A stretch of DNA of 64,000 bases from Trichoplusia ni (taxonomy: Eukaryota; Arthropoda; Insecta; Lepidoptera; Noctuidae), in NCBI RefSeq assembly GCF_003590095.1, contig NC_039482.1:11363657-11427656 (forward strand), written 5' to 3'. How positions within the stretch are numbered: the first letter of the stretch is position 1; the number at the start of each line of letters is the position of its first letter. The position numbers and the translations under genes are program-made. The notes beneath the pieces were generated by a model. It did no database searches. It was not told the DNA's origin and saw only the letters and a program-made list of their open reading frames with translations. Below, piece after piece: positions 22,201 through 36,500 of this stretch.

Positions 22201-24591
22201 TGAAAAAATTGCTACATTCATAAGGAACTGAACTTTCAACGTTAATGTGTTAAGTAATTAGGAAAATACCCAGTGTCGTGGCACAGGTGGGGTAATATTA
22301 TAGACTGCGTTAAACTTTGTTGATTTATCGGACGGCGATACTGAAACAATATTTCCTGATGGTTTATCGCGGTCATTGTACATTTGCAACATTTCTTTAT
22401 TTACTAATTTAGGTTTTTGGGTTTCGTATCCAAAGGACAACAAATTTTTTTTTCTATTATTTTGCGTGCTTTTGGAAGTGGACCATATTAGTTTTAATTG
22501 TTTTATAGTTTGTTACCGCTCAGCTTGATATATTAGTTACACAGTATAAGCGTTATGGTCGATTAAACATGACAAGTTATTCTTTTGTCTGTTCGTTTAT
22601 TTGTTTTTCATAAAAAAAAGATTTGATTTTAAAGCTAACGAGATCGTGTTAGTTCTTCTTTTTTTTAGAGTTTTTATAAAGTTTATTCATATTTAATAAA
22701 TTCATTTATTTTTTGTCTGCTTCAATAGGCATGATAACTATGAATATATTAGAAAACATGAGACCCAGTGTCTTCCTCAAAACAGAAGAAACAATGGCGT
22801 TATCTATAAGAACATTTCGTGAAGGCTCTAAACGTAAAATACTGTTCTTTGACAGAACACTTTAAGAATGATCTGGTAACTAAGCAACCGGCTTACTAAC
22901 AGTCTACATTTCGCAGTATTATGTACGGTACATTTGTGTGTGACGAAAGTGTAAAGCATAGACATCACAACATTGGACCGGCAGTTAACCAAGGCAGGGC
23001 ACATAAAACCGTTTCTCTTTTGGGAAGTGACTGAAGTTTTCACACATTGACTTTTTGATTTTTTATCAATACATTTTTAGATCTGGTCGGCAGGTTTTAT
23101 CCCTGCGCACTGCGATTTGCTAATTTCCACTTTATGATTAAGAAATTCTCGGAATAGTCGTGTTTTTTCTAATAATGTTGATATCCATATCCTTATAATG
23201 TTTATATTATCTTGCCTTTTTCCAATAGCCAATGCCTATAGCATAGTTCGGTCCTTTGTGTTATTGGTCCTTATCCCCAATAGGACCAAAATTACCGAAA
23301 CTATAAGTCCATGCTATATTTATCAATGTGTGAAGCAGGCATAGTCGGTCAGACATCACAGATTAGAAATGGTCTTGTATAATATAATTAACAACCTGTG
23401 TATGTCTCAAGGAACAGTGGTTGTAGCCGTCAGCATTCAGATAACTCGTCTGCGTGAGAAACAACAAAAACAACAATATGTTTTAAATACATAAATATAA
23501 TATACATAACTACATACTTTATTGAATAAAAATACAGAATATAGGCTGAATCAACTTAATTACAAGCGGAATAACAACAGAAAATTTAATAATAATAATT
23601 TTAGAAATGTTGTCTAAAACAAAATATAAAACGCCAATTAATACGATGTCAACATGAATGAAGAGATGTTGCCGAAATTTTGTGAGAGTACAAGCAACAA
23701 ATTAGCTCCACCATTGTTCACAAAATATGAAAAAGGTTAGCTAACAAGCAGTACCTATACCATTACGTCTTAAAGTAAAACATTTGCAATTGTTAAAGCG
23801 AGAGACACAAAAAATTGTAGAGCAGCATCTCTTTCCAACAACTGCATAATGTAAGGAGGAGGTGGTATATAAGAGCCAATTGTTATTCATTGTATTAAAT
23901 TGACCAATGACCCGAAACAGGCTAATTACGGTCTCAATCGTTTGACATCGTTTTGATAATTTAGGTAAAGATAAGATTGAGACGCATGTTATGAATAGGT
24001 AATCACAATTTACTTAAAGGCTAATAATAATTTTTGATTAACAAACATTTAAACTATTACAATATAACATTTAAAATATTATATTAACCTTTTTTTTTTT
24101 TTCAGAAAATATATACGGTCAAACAAGCCAACTTTGCCAATCAAGGTATCTTTGCCCCAAAAGCAATTTATAAACAAATCCTCTTACATAAGAATCAATT
24201 TTAGTTTTATGGCAATATTTATTATTTGGGTGGAAAGTTGATTATAAATATTACCATAAAACTAAAATTGATTCTTATGTAAGAGGATTTCTTTATAAAT
24301 TGCTTTTGGGGCAAAGATACCTTGATTGGCAAAGTTGGCTTGTTTGAAGGTACCAAAAATTACAAAAAAATACTTTGGATTTAATTTTGCAACGAATTAC
24401 TTCACACTGATACCATTACTACCAAGCACCAATATTATAAGCTACTATTGTTTTATACATACACTTACCCTCTTCGTGGACGTCTAATGAGTCTTTCCTT
24501 TCGGGCTCGTCATCGGAGTCAGGGTCAGCGATGGAGTCAGCTTCAGTCATGATCAACTCCGGTGGTGGACAGCCCAATGTGGCTGACGGAT
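19219..24591 (-). CDS. PDZD8: PDZD8 exons 11-14: C-terminal linker and helical region
   Basis: Exon 11 (24591-24469) is acidic (ADSIADPDSDDEPERKDSL). Exon 12 (21619-21496) is Ser/Pro-rich (SSRSLPPSPSHTPR). Exon 13 (19917-19728) is Ala/Leu-rich and very GC-rich. Exon 14 (19410-19219) has a helical segment (HYFHQLLAVREELS) and ALTALMLHCCAA, corresponding to human 'GERLQALTLLMIHYRAG'. The acceptor of exon 13 is forced by phase and by an in-frame TAA four bases upstream, but lacks a good polypyrimidine tract. If exon 13 is not spliced at 19728 it reads through to a stop at 19665. Confidence 0.72.
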
Positions 24592-27500
24592 CTAAGAACA
24601 GGAGTAAATATGTCTTAATGGGAGACTGATGAGAGAGAGATTGGATTAGAAGCATATGAAAATCATAACAATTTTATTGGAGAATTATCAAGTCTAGATC
24701 ATCATTGGCCTCATCCCAACTAAGATGGAGTCGGCTACCAGTCTAACCGGTTTCAGCTAAGTACCAGTGTTTTACAAGGAGCGACTGCCTATCTGACCTC
24801 CTCAACGCAGTTACCTGGGCAACACGATACCCCTTGGTTAGACTGGTTGTCAGACTTTTTCAAGCTTTTGACTACCTGTAACGACTGTCAAAGATGTAGG
24901 AATATCAGCCGGGACCCACAATTTAACGTGCCTTCCGAAACACGGAGGAACTCGTTATGACAAAGATGGTCACCCATCTACGGACCAACCGCGTCAAGCA
25001 AAGCTTAACCTGTGATCGATTCACTTATGCGGTTATAGCTTAGCCACGAGCTCCTCTATAAATAATAATCAATTCTAGATCTAATATATAAAATTCTCGT
25101 GTCACGGTGTACGAAATTGAAGTTTGAACTCCTCCGAACTTGTCCGAAATCGGACATCTATTTTCATAACCTTATTTTTTTTTATTCTAAACGTTAACGT
25201 TTTCAAGCACAGCTAGTTATAATATAATATTTTACAACTTTGACACAACGCCATCTCCTCCACGACCTCCGGTATAGTGATAGACCACTAACCACAAGAG
25301 CAGCAGGTCAGTCAACAGATGACAGTGTATGACATCAAATTCTTTTGTAGATACTATAAAATCAAATAATATTTCAAAGACAACACATTTGTTGTAAATT
25401 GAATTTGTTTTTCAAATTTAAATGATTTTTGTTTTTATTGACAGTAAGCTAGATTACTTTTTAATAGGAAAGGAGAGCGTAAGAAGATAAGTAAATAAAA
25501 AATCATCATGAACGTGATGGGTATCTACAATCACATCCATGACTATTTTTTAGATCGATCGATATAGAAAACAATGCTGACAAGAATTTTATACGGAACA
25601 ATACCGGCTAGAAACAGCCATTTACTTTTCAATACTGTCACGAACGGGACTAACAATACAGAAATATCTAGACTTTTCTAGATTCAATTCTATGGCTAGC
25701 ATTGTCAGTTACATTAATGTACGGACAATACTGTCCTTCGATACAAATTGATGCATGGAGCTGACGTTGAATTGATGAGTCCATATTGTAAAATAAACCG
25801 GTTAAGTGTGAGTCAGGTATTCGACACTGAGGACTCCGTACATAAACAAGTACGCTACAGAAACAAAAATAACCCAAAAAATGCAACCAACATTTTTTGC
25901 CGAACGAAATGTAGCTTAACTTTACTCGAAGTTTGTTCTCAATATTTTTTGTTATACCAGCAAATCTGATGACAGACGGACGGACAGACAGTAAAAGGAT
26001 TCCATTTTACCCTTTAGGAGCGGAACCCCAAAAACCATTTAAATACAGGATTCACGTTTTATGGTATGATACAGTATTCCATCACACTGACAGCAGGTTA
26101 AAGACCTTCTATTGTAGAATCCAAACAGAACAATACAAGTTTCACTTTCTTCGAAACGTATTTCTATCTTTACGACAATCCGAGACCGTTATCCTTATGA
26201 TTGCATCGTAAATTCAAGTAACTATACTACGTTACATACAGCTCAATAAAGTTACAAGTAAACTGGAACATGCAGTCTTCCGCGTACGCAATGCACGGCA
26301 ACCTTCTAAATTTTTATAATATTACCGCGTTGGAATACTTCTGCAAGTTGTTGCACTATTTCTTGTGTTATTACAGTAAATTATGCGTAAGTATCTAGTG
26401 TTGATTGGCGAAATTATAGTGTAATTAATTACGTAACTAATGTTATTACAAAATTATGTTAAGATAAGTCGTGCGGAAATGGTCTTGTTCTCGTTATTTT
26501 TACTGCACGTCTTATGCAGTGCGAAATCTAACTCATTGGAAAGATACTTCTAACACTACATGCACATTGCTCTAATATGTATATTATGTCATAATTGTTA
26601 TCTACACTATTATTATAAAGCTGAAGTTAATGTTTGTTTGAACGCGCGAATCTCACACATGTTCATAATCACACGAACGAAGTGGCGCACATCAGCTAGT
26701 CATTTATATCTCTCCTATTCTTACTTTCATCGCAGTTCCTCATTAGGGATGTCCTAAACATGAAATTATCTTTTTCTTTTGTCTAAAGAGTAGGAAAAAG
26801 AAAGTGGTATGTAACTTGTTTTATAACTGATCGATGAGACTTCTATTGGGTTTGGAACAAAGGACCAAGAAAGAAGAACTCAACTAGAAATTGTTAGTCC
26901 TTTCATCCAAATACAATTTCAGTTTTGATTTTACTTTGATTTGCAAGTTTCTTTCTGCGTCTCGATTGGAAATCGGGACTGTAACGCAGTCACAAGTCCG
27001 TTTATAATAGGTGCTCTCATTTGAATCTTTGTATTGCGTCTTAAACGTGTTTATTTATTTATAGTTTCACGCAACATCACGTGTCATTATCATCAGTAAA
27101 TATAACTTTTAGGGAACAGGTGAAAGCTAACCTACTGCCAAATTGTAGATTAAAGCACTTTATCGGATAAAGTCTTATTTCTTGTCAATTACAAATATGG
27201 TTACAAATACAATATAATTGAAAGAAATCAAATTTGGATAGCCTCAATTTTCGCATTTTTTTTATTTTATTTTATTCATTGAAGTCATTTTGAAGTACAT
27301 ATACGTACATTAGGTATGACGAACCTGCAGAAGCATAATGTGAGATTACGGCAAGTAATGAAGGTATGAAATCTTATCTATAATCTTAATGAAGGAGACC
27401 ATTTAAGCAAATAGGAGTAGAAGCTGTATACTAATAATAACAGAAAACATTTTCAAGACCAATGTTGCATTATACGTTATGTCAACTTTTATAAATCACC

Positions 27501-30500
27501 AGTCATAGGTCACTAGATTTACTGGTAACAAATCTATTTTATTCAAACGTATTTCCGAAATAAATAATGCAATTTTTGCAGCTAACATTGGTGCGGATAA
27601 TATTATTAATATGTAAGTATTAATATCAACAAATGTCAAAATATCCGAAGGTCATCGACCGTATTGGCCATTATTTTGGAGGTGACGTGAACTTTTTGGC
27701 GCGATTTCAAACGGAATCACTGAACAAACAAACGCGTGAATTTAATTCCTTTTGCAGTATAATATTGGGTATAAAACATTCCCCTTTTCATGATATGTCA
27801 ACGTGTTCAGAAATAAATGAATGCCAAAGTGGTTGAAGGAAAGTGGTTTGTTTTTTACGTTTCCCAAAATAATGTTTTCGGGGAAATTCCCGAATGTTTT
27901 TATATATAAAACTCGTCCAGCGCCCCGAAGGTGCGATGTAAACATGTTTTGATATAATTACAGCGGTGTTTTTTAAACTAGTAGACATTATGTCTGTTAA
28001 TTTACAACACTGTTTGCGGAAATTGGGTCACCATATGATGTTTGGAATGGAAAATTTAGGATTTCAAATTATTTCTGATTTCATTTAGAGACGCACCCTA
28101 AGAAAAGTCCGTTTTAGTAAATTAAATTGTAACATTCGAAAAAAGTCATAATAATATCAGACATCATTGACACTATATGAGAGAAACATAACGTATAGGA
28201 TAAATATCATAGTCCTCAGTTCAAAGTTAAACGAAACATAATTAGGAGTAGCATCCGGGAGTCCTTACTCAAAGGCCATAAAATGCCAAGTTTCAGGTAA
28301 CGTCTGTTCGTGAGCAACAGTTGGCCGCAGTAAACATGACACGCTGGGCTGTACCACGGTCATGGCGAGACGTATGTGTCATCGGGAACTAGGTAATTAC
28401 TTTATACTAGACTAAGATTTAGCCTCGGATGTCTGGACGATTTAGTGATGTGCACAGTTATAAACGACTAGATATCCCGCGCGAACTACGTACCGCCTAA
28501 CGTCGTAGTCGCTAGTCGCCTAGTCGTTTATCACAATGCAGACAAATATATATTTTTTGCAACTTTTCCATATTTTATCACCGTTTAAAAGACAAAAAAA
28601 AACTTCGTATCACACTAAAAGCACGGTTAAAAAAGAAGATAAAAAAGAAGTTTGTAAGGCCTCTTTAATGATGAGAGTATTGATTCGACTGTTACGGCAA
28701 AAAGTTTTCCTTTTAAGAGATGCACGCTTTTGTCAGAGTATGGTAGATCGTTTCAATTTTCTTGGAACTATAATTTAGGTATTGTACGCAGTAAATGGTT
28801 AGTCATATCAAGGATAGGGAAAAGCCTATTTGTTGTCTTGCATCCGAGCGTATATCTGCCCGATATCGCGGTATAAATTAACCAATAACCTTTTTTGCAG
28901 TGTAAGCTTGCTTCCAGCCAAAAATTGACCAAATTGGTGAAGTATTTTTGGGGAAAAAGATCGGTAGTTTTAATATGAGTGGGAATTTAAGATAAATGTT
29001 TAATACAGTTTAATAAAAACATGACACTTAAAGCACTCGTATCTTGAAGTGTTTACGAGTACGTTGTGTGATGCGTCACGTCATTGCACCACTCACTAAC
29101 AGGAAAACAATGAGACGCACTCATTGTACGTCAAAAGAAAAAGGAGTGTCGTCAGCGTCGGATATGAGTTCCGTACTAAAAATCCCTTCAAGATTGAATA
29201 GTGAGGTGTTAGATTTTTGAAAAAGATAGTTGCGGATCCCTTTCATATATTTTTATAGTACATTTCGCACCTTTGCTTACTACAGAAACACAAAAAATTT
29301 TGTTTACTCCATATTAGGATTTTTGCGCAGGCTTTTATTATTAAGTTCTGATATTTTTTGCCTGGCATGCTTTACCGTAGTAAGTATTTCCGCCGCCAAA
29401 ACAACAACAATTAAAATTGAAATCGAGGCTAAGAAACAGTGGTTAAGTCATAAAGGCCATATAGCTGACTTGTACGAAATCCTTAGTTTCGCGAGTATGA
29501 CTCATAATTGACCGGTTTTTTAAGACTAGTCACGAGCCCTCAGAGCCTTCTCAGAATGCTGGAATAATTATTAAGAAGCAGTGTTTATTTGTACAGATTT
29601 AAATATATGTCTACGGTCTACTTATGACCATTAACGAGCCCTATTATACAACCTTCACAGAAGGAACATCACTCTCATTTAAAAAACAGTATTTATTTGC
29701 TTAATTTATAATATATATGTACTGTTCATATAAACGGCTCTAGTAGGACAGCAAGGCTTGCCACATCGGACCGGTTGCATTAATCTGCCCGCATATTAAT
29801 GATATCGGTAAATCAGCGAATCGTATGTTGAAAATAGGTTTATTTAAATATTAACCTACATGCTGTCTGGTATTATCTAATAGTAGAAAACTCAGGGTCG
29901 AGGTCTCTTTCTTAATATTTTTTAAGATAAACATTGAATTGATCTGGTATAATATTAAATTCCATTCTTCGGGGCACGTTTCCCGACTTTGACATAAGAT
30001 ATATTTTTTGTGGCTTTATAAATTACATACATATTATTTTCAGACTGTTTTATAGTGTATAGCATAGTTTTGTTTTAATGTAGTTATTACAAGTAGTTTA
30101 TTAGTAAGCTTTCCAGTATGCAAAATACCTAAAAAATAAACGGATCACGACGACAATTTCTTAATAATATACACATGTATACTACTACCCTCTACACTTA
30201 CTAATCTCGTCACAAAATTACCAAAATAGTATGTTACTCCAGGAATGAACTAATCTAGGAAAACAAAATCCAATAATATCAAAATACAATATCCATGTAT
30301 CTCACCTCGGTCCTGCTTGGTGATACACGGCGAGGACTCCTGACACTTGGTGACGCACTTCTTGTGGCAGGAGAGGCCGCAGTTGCGGCACTGCATCGCG
30401 TCTTTCAGCCAGATCTGTACCAATAAGTTATGTACTGTTTATATTCTCACAGGTCAAAGCACTGGAGAAAAATAACTTTGGCAGTAAATGTCTTGGAATG

Positions 30501-33500
30501 CGTCCGTAAATATAAGGTGCATTTAAAAGTACGGGAATTTTTCACAGTTTATTTTTAGTATACTAAATAAATTTATGCATTTTTTTTGGAATTGTTGAAA
30601 AGGAAACCAGTGCAAACCAGTCATTTGCGCTTCTGCGAGATTCTTTAAGTATTGATTAAATGTTAGGAATAGTAAGCTTTTTAGTCAACACTTGTTGAAT
30701 GAAAGCCTAACGAATCCTAATTTTCTTCTCAATATAATAGCTACATTAATGCTAATAACCTAAGTCTCATTTAACAACCCCGATCATTTTCATCCAGTGA
30801 TTACCACATCAAACGTAAACCTTTTGTGGAAGCGAGACAACGCTCTACTACGTGTATTATAACCGTCCTACTCCAACAAGTCAACAAGTCTCACATAGTC
30901 TCAAGTAAGTCTTAAAAATCGGCTCTAGATCACTCTTAGAGGCCAATCAATAAAACTCTACACCAATTGAGCATATACTCACCTTCTTATTACAGAAATC
31001 GCATTGCGTCGACCTATGGAAGTGCGTCCTCACGAAGTCGTGTGAGGTTCTCGCGGGTTTGGGCGGGCGCGGTAGCACGGGGTCGCGGCTCGTACGAGGT
31101 GAGGTGCGCGTCGTCCCGAGCCCCTCCCACTCCCACCAGACCAACGCGTCGCCGAAACACAGGCAGGGTTCGAAGCCGGCGTGAGATGATAGCTTGTGGC
31201 TTTTGCTGGAAATTTTATATCTGGTTAGGAAAAGCCAAAAAAATATTCGATTTATGTATAGTGGTGTTGTTTAGGATTCGCTGCGGAGTGGAGGTTTTTG
31301 AAAGGAATAGGGAGAAGGGAGGGAAGGGAGAGAGGGACTAAGTATGACCGCTTCTCACTAAAAGTTCAGTGGGATAAAAAAAGATGTAATTCATTTTGTA
31401 ACAAACCGTAATATGCAACGTCACAAACACATACCTATAAGCAATGCACTTACCGCTCTTAGGGTTTTAGCTCCTAATAATAAACAAATGATTATTTTTG
31501 TTTTTTATTACGCTGCGTCTACAAAGCGGCCAGTTAATAATAGGATATATACTTAAATATTAAATGGTTATCACGAATACATACACGAAGAAGAACAACA
31601 CATAGAAGAAATTTGGAAAATAATGCTTACTTGTCGTTTTGTGGTAGACATGCAAGGAAAGATTTTATGTTTAGTCGAGGAAGATGATGAAAATATTTCA
31701 TCAACGGATGGACAGAAATGTTGTATGGATACCAAAATACTCAGTTAAAGACGAAATTGATCTGATCAAATATCCATGTCATGTTAATGGAGTCACGTAC
31801 CTTTGATATGTACGTATACATACATACTCAGTAATCTCACCTGAACTTTATATCGACATCTGGCGGTAGAAACTGGTACCGCTTCATATGATGCGGAACA
31901 GTTGAATCCTGACACTCTGCTAACAAAGCAGTCAGGGGTATATTCAGGTATCCCAACAGAATCTCCTCCTTTTCCCCAGACACCGTCGCCCACACATTAA
32001 TGTTCAAGTATTTGTGATTTTCGTTCAGCTTGAATTCTGTCTGTTCATCAAATGGTATGATAGGCTTTAAAGAAGTGTTTTTAGTCCAAAACATTTGGCA
32101 AATCTCCACATGTTCGCACTGTCTTGGGCCTCCGACTTCAAAGATCTGTTCTTCTTCTTCAGACGGCTCTTTTTCTGGTATTCTGCATTCTGAGGAGTCT
32201 GTTCTTATGATGGGTATGTCTGGGTGTTTGACGGTCTTGTTGATGACGCTGGCTTGCCGGAGAGGTGTGCTCGCGCCGGACGCTGGCGGGGTACTGCCGG
32301 CTGAACTATCGGAAGACTTATTTTCTACGGAACACCGGCGCTTCCGAAGACCGAGGTTGGTCGAGGGAGATTGCTCCGGTTTCGGTTGCCGTGACGGCTC
32401 TATTTTTTGTTTGGCTTGTGCATCAGTCTCATTTTGTGGTTCTACTGTTTTCGCTGGACTGGACTCTGAATCCTGATACATAGGAGTACATAATTAATGA
32501 AAGCGTCAAAACTCTTTTGGGATTATACTGAATTGATACTTAATACAAGTGACCTGTAAATTGCTCTTAGACGCGGCAGCTCTCATGCCCTGGAGTCGAA
32601 CCCCCTCCATGACTTCGGACACCCTTCTGAAGGAGAAGTTGGGTTTGATCCGCTTGGGTTCAGCAGCCTCGTCTCTGCGAGCGCACGCGCCGCTTCCCCC
32701 ACGCTTCACACGTACTGTTACTGCTCGACGCTCGACTAGACGCAGGAGCTTACCCACCTATAGAATAACAAATATAAGTCGGTATTTGATATAACTTGAG
32801 ATCCATTCTTGGTCATTATCAAACCTCTTTGATTTCGTCACAGGCATTAAAATGAGTAGAGAAAAAAAAACACTTCTAGACAATGTCTTCAAAACATAAT
32901 GGAATTCGAATACTAAAAGACTTTAGGAGAACCTTATTTACTGTGAGGATAGATTTTTAAGTTTGTAAATACCTGAGCAACGTTATTAACCGGCTTGTTG
33001 TCGATAGCAAGTACGATATCGTCGCGGCGCAGGTCGGCGCGGTAGGCAGGCGACATCGGAACAACTGTGTCGACTAACACGGCTCCCACGCCCTGGCAAC
33101 ACACCAGGCCGAGCGGCCCGCTGACCGCTGGCAACACCACGTCTAGGACCAGGACTCCGCGGCGAAGGGATACCTTGGATAATAAATGAGAAAAGTTTAT
33201 ATTTGAGAATTAATAATTGGAGAATTTCACAGATGCTCCTCAAGGGAACAAGTCTTTCCGACAATCGATTTGGGCCTCGCACACGGTAAAGCATGTTGTT
33301 ATGGAATCAAAGTGTTTTTTTTTATGACATGAGGCGGTATAATATGACCAGGCTCTAAATAAAAACATTATGTTACGAGTACAAAATTACATGAGATAGT
33401 AAATTTTAGATAGGGAAAATAAAAACGGCTACAGCGACGAATATTTGGCACTTATTTAGAAGTATGAACGGGAGCCACAATAAAGCGGCAACTTAAGGAA

Positions 33501-36500
33501 ATGAGTTTTAAATTTTATTTCCTATCAGCAGTTTGTTGTTCCTTTGGCCGTGAATTATAATTTCCTAGTCCATTTACTTTGAACATAAAACCAAAAGTCC
33601 TAATGTGATTATGACGTCACTTTCCCGGCATCCAATTAACAAATATAATCAGTTTGTGTAATTTATGTAAATAGTAATGAATAAATGTAGTCTGTATTTT
33701 CGAGCTGTTAACTGCATTTGCACTCAAATAATCCCAAAATTAAGCATTTTCGGACGTCAAGAAAATAGCACCCCTTAAAGCCCACCTTTTATTGTTTGTT
33801 AAGTGTTCTAGTTGTGGAAAAAAATGGCGACACGAAATCCACAACACAGGATGCTTAGGAAACCACATTATCCTAATAAAACCAATTATAAGCTTGTCAA
33901 TTTTTTTTTTTGTAGTTTAAGTGCAACCCTCAGTAAGGAATTTAATCCTTGTGTCGCGAGGGTTTTCCCAAACACACAAATCACGTGCACGAAGACATGT
34001 TGTGTACACAGTGTACCCCTAAAGCCTTTCATTTGTACTACTGCCTAATACTTACCCATCCATGTGAGTCTACAGCTAAGGCAGCGCGCACACTAGCGGG
34101 ACCCCCCGACCACTGCAGTCGCGTCACCTCCATCAGGCGCACCGTCAGCCGGCCGTGAGGGGTCGGCCCATCGTCACCCTCCGTACTCCCGGGGTCCGAC
34201 TTCGGGAAGAACGGCTTGTATCTGGAGGGAGAGAGAGAGAACGAGATTATTTAAATAAGGTCGATATGTGTACTACTAAGCAACACCCTTACAACTGTAA
34301 TATGGATGATCACATACATGCTACTGTCAGTATGATTCAAGAAGCAAGTAACTGGATTGGGAAAATTTTCGTTTTTCCGTTTTCATTAAAATTCAAAAAA
34401 AGAAAAACTAAGTTAATTGTTTTAATTTAATAAAAATTATGTTCTTGTTTTACTAAACTACTGCGAGATATATCACGAAGAACTAAAAGTTGCATTATTA
34501 GAAAAAACTTACAGTTTAGTGTTGTTATACAAATGTAGGCGTTAATTTAAGAGTTTTCCAGTTGAAAATCTTCAATAACAAACTTACCGTATTTTATAAT
34601 TAGGCAGAGAATGCCTTTGGGCAACCGCCCTTCTGATATGTGCTGCGACCAACGAAGCCAATCTAGGCTTGATCTGTCTACCCTGGAACCTTCCTCGCAC
34701 GCGGAGCTCTAGCTTCGGTGGTGACTCGAATGCTAGCGCCCAGTGTGTGTATGGGGTGCGGCGAAACATTACTCTAACGTTCCCACTTAGGCTCTCCACT
34801 GGAAAGGGGAAAAAGGTGTTATTCTAATGAGACATAAGGAAAATTGCGGCAAGATTTACATCCTGCAATGTCTCTATATAAAAGGTTCCGGGGGAAAATA
34901 CGTTTGGGGCGCATACTTACTCCATTTTACATCTATATTAAGAGCAAAATAATAAATGAGATTGTCCAAAGTAAGAAAACTAAGTTCTGGCTTAAAATTG
35001 TAAAGATGAAGCTCGAAAGGGTTTTCAATGTCGTTTGATTTATGTTCATTATCTGTATGACTAAAGACTTAAATGAACTAGGTAACTTTAAAAGTTGCGA
35101 AAGATTATTACAGTTAATGAATCATTAATATTGCTCTACATTATATGCCTTCTATATATAAAATGTATAATTAAAAAATAGTTTTGGTTTGCTTATACTA
35201 TTAAAACTGTAGTATTGCTAGTATCGTGTAATGTTGGTGCATAAACGAATGCAATGCATTGCCATATTCCGACAAGAAAACGCTGACATAGCACGGTAAT
35301 TCAGGTTTAGTCAAAAGCATGTCTAAAGGATTCCCAGCAAAAAACTGATCTCATCCCACCAAAACCACTTCTTTTTACATAAATCTATCCCTTATCTTTA
35401 TGAAATTATCTAATTAAAGTTGCCTATATGTATACAAAGTTTAACTTAAAACTGTCGTTCATGCAAAAAAATCTCACGCCCATACCTGTAATAGATATAT
35501 TGGCGATCTTCCCCAGTAGCATGACTGCGTCGACATCGATCTTGAAGTTGCCATCATAAGCCAGGTCGAAGCGAAGGTCTAACGCCCGCAGGCGCGCCCC
35601 GTCCTCTTCCAGTTCACCGGACACTAGCCGAAGGTTCGTGATGCTCGGGAACTCGGATCCAACTTCAAGGGAACGAAGCTGAGAAAGAATGAGACATTTG
35701 AGGTTTTTGTGGGAACAGTAGTTACAGCTATGTAGCTTCCTATGTAATTCTCAAGGAGAATTTAGAGAATGAAGAATGTTTGCAAATACCCATTTTTGAA
35801 TGTCACTTGGTTAAGTTTCGTTCTTCTAACAGGTATGTCTATACTATTAATCAGAAGCAGAAATTAACAGATAAACACATACAGAAAGATTTGAAACGGA
35901 ATTTCGAGTAGGTTTTTTTAATATGGTGACAAAATTTCCAAATTTGTATGTCACGCAAAATATCCGTCCTAAAAATGTATTAAACTCATACCTATATTAC
36001 CATCACACAAAAATACTCTTGCAAAACGAAGGATCAGGTTTTCCCCATAAGTGTCTATACTTACGATACCGGCCAAAAAAATCTCAATACCTTTCAAAAA
36101 GCCACTGGCAAAACTGTATCGACCAAATACATTACTCATATAAGGGGAGATGATATAACGCAAAAAAGGCCCTAGAAAAGGAGGCCACATATATTGCTTT
36201 TACTACAAGTTTTTCATATTTTTATAAGAGAAATAATTCGTTCGTGAATATAACACAAGTTTTTACAACAGTATTTTCTTTAGGGTCGTTAGCCTCCGGC
36301 CATAGATATAATAGAATCTGATAAAGATTGCAAATGGAACGTGAAAGTTTTTTGTACCTGAATTTCACCAACTTTTGCCCGCGGCGTATACAACTAATTA
36401 GGCTAGTATGCCTGTTTTCGAAAATCTATTTCGTAGGTACAACATCATATTATATTATCCAGTATTATAACTTCGTTTATTCTCGTTACTTAATTTATTT

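Larger units (their letters stand above)
24592..30305. other. PDZD8 intron 10, with repeat fragments
   Basis: A 5.7-kb intron with no recognised exon. It holds a ~370-bp dispersed repeat copy (24685-25060), a Helitron-like fragment (25078-25150), a retroelement tail fragment (25965-26035) and a short inverted repeat (28460-28531). Confidence 0.55.
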
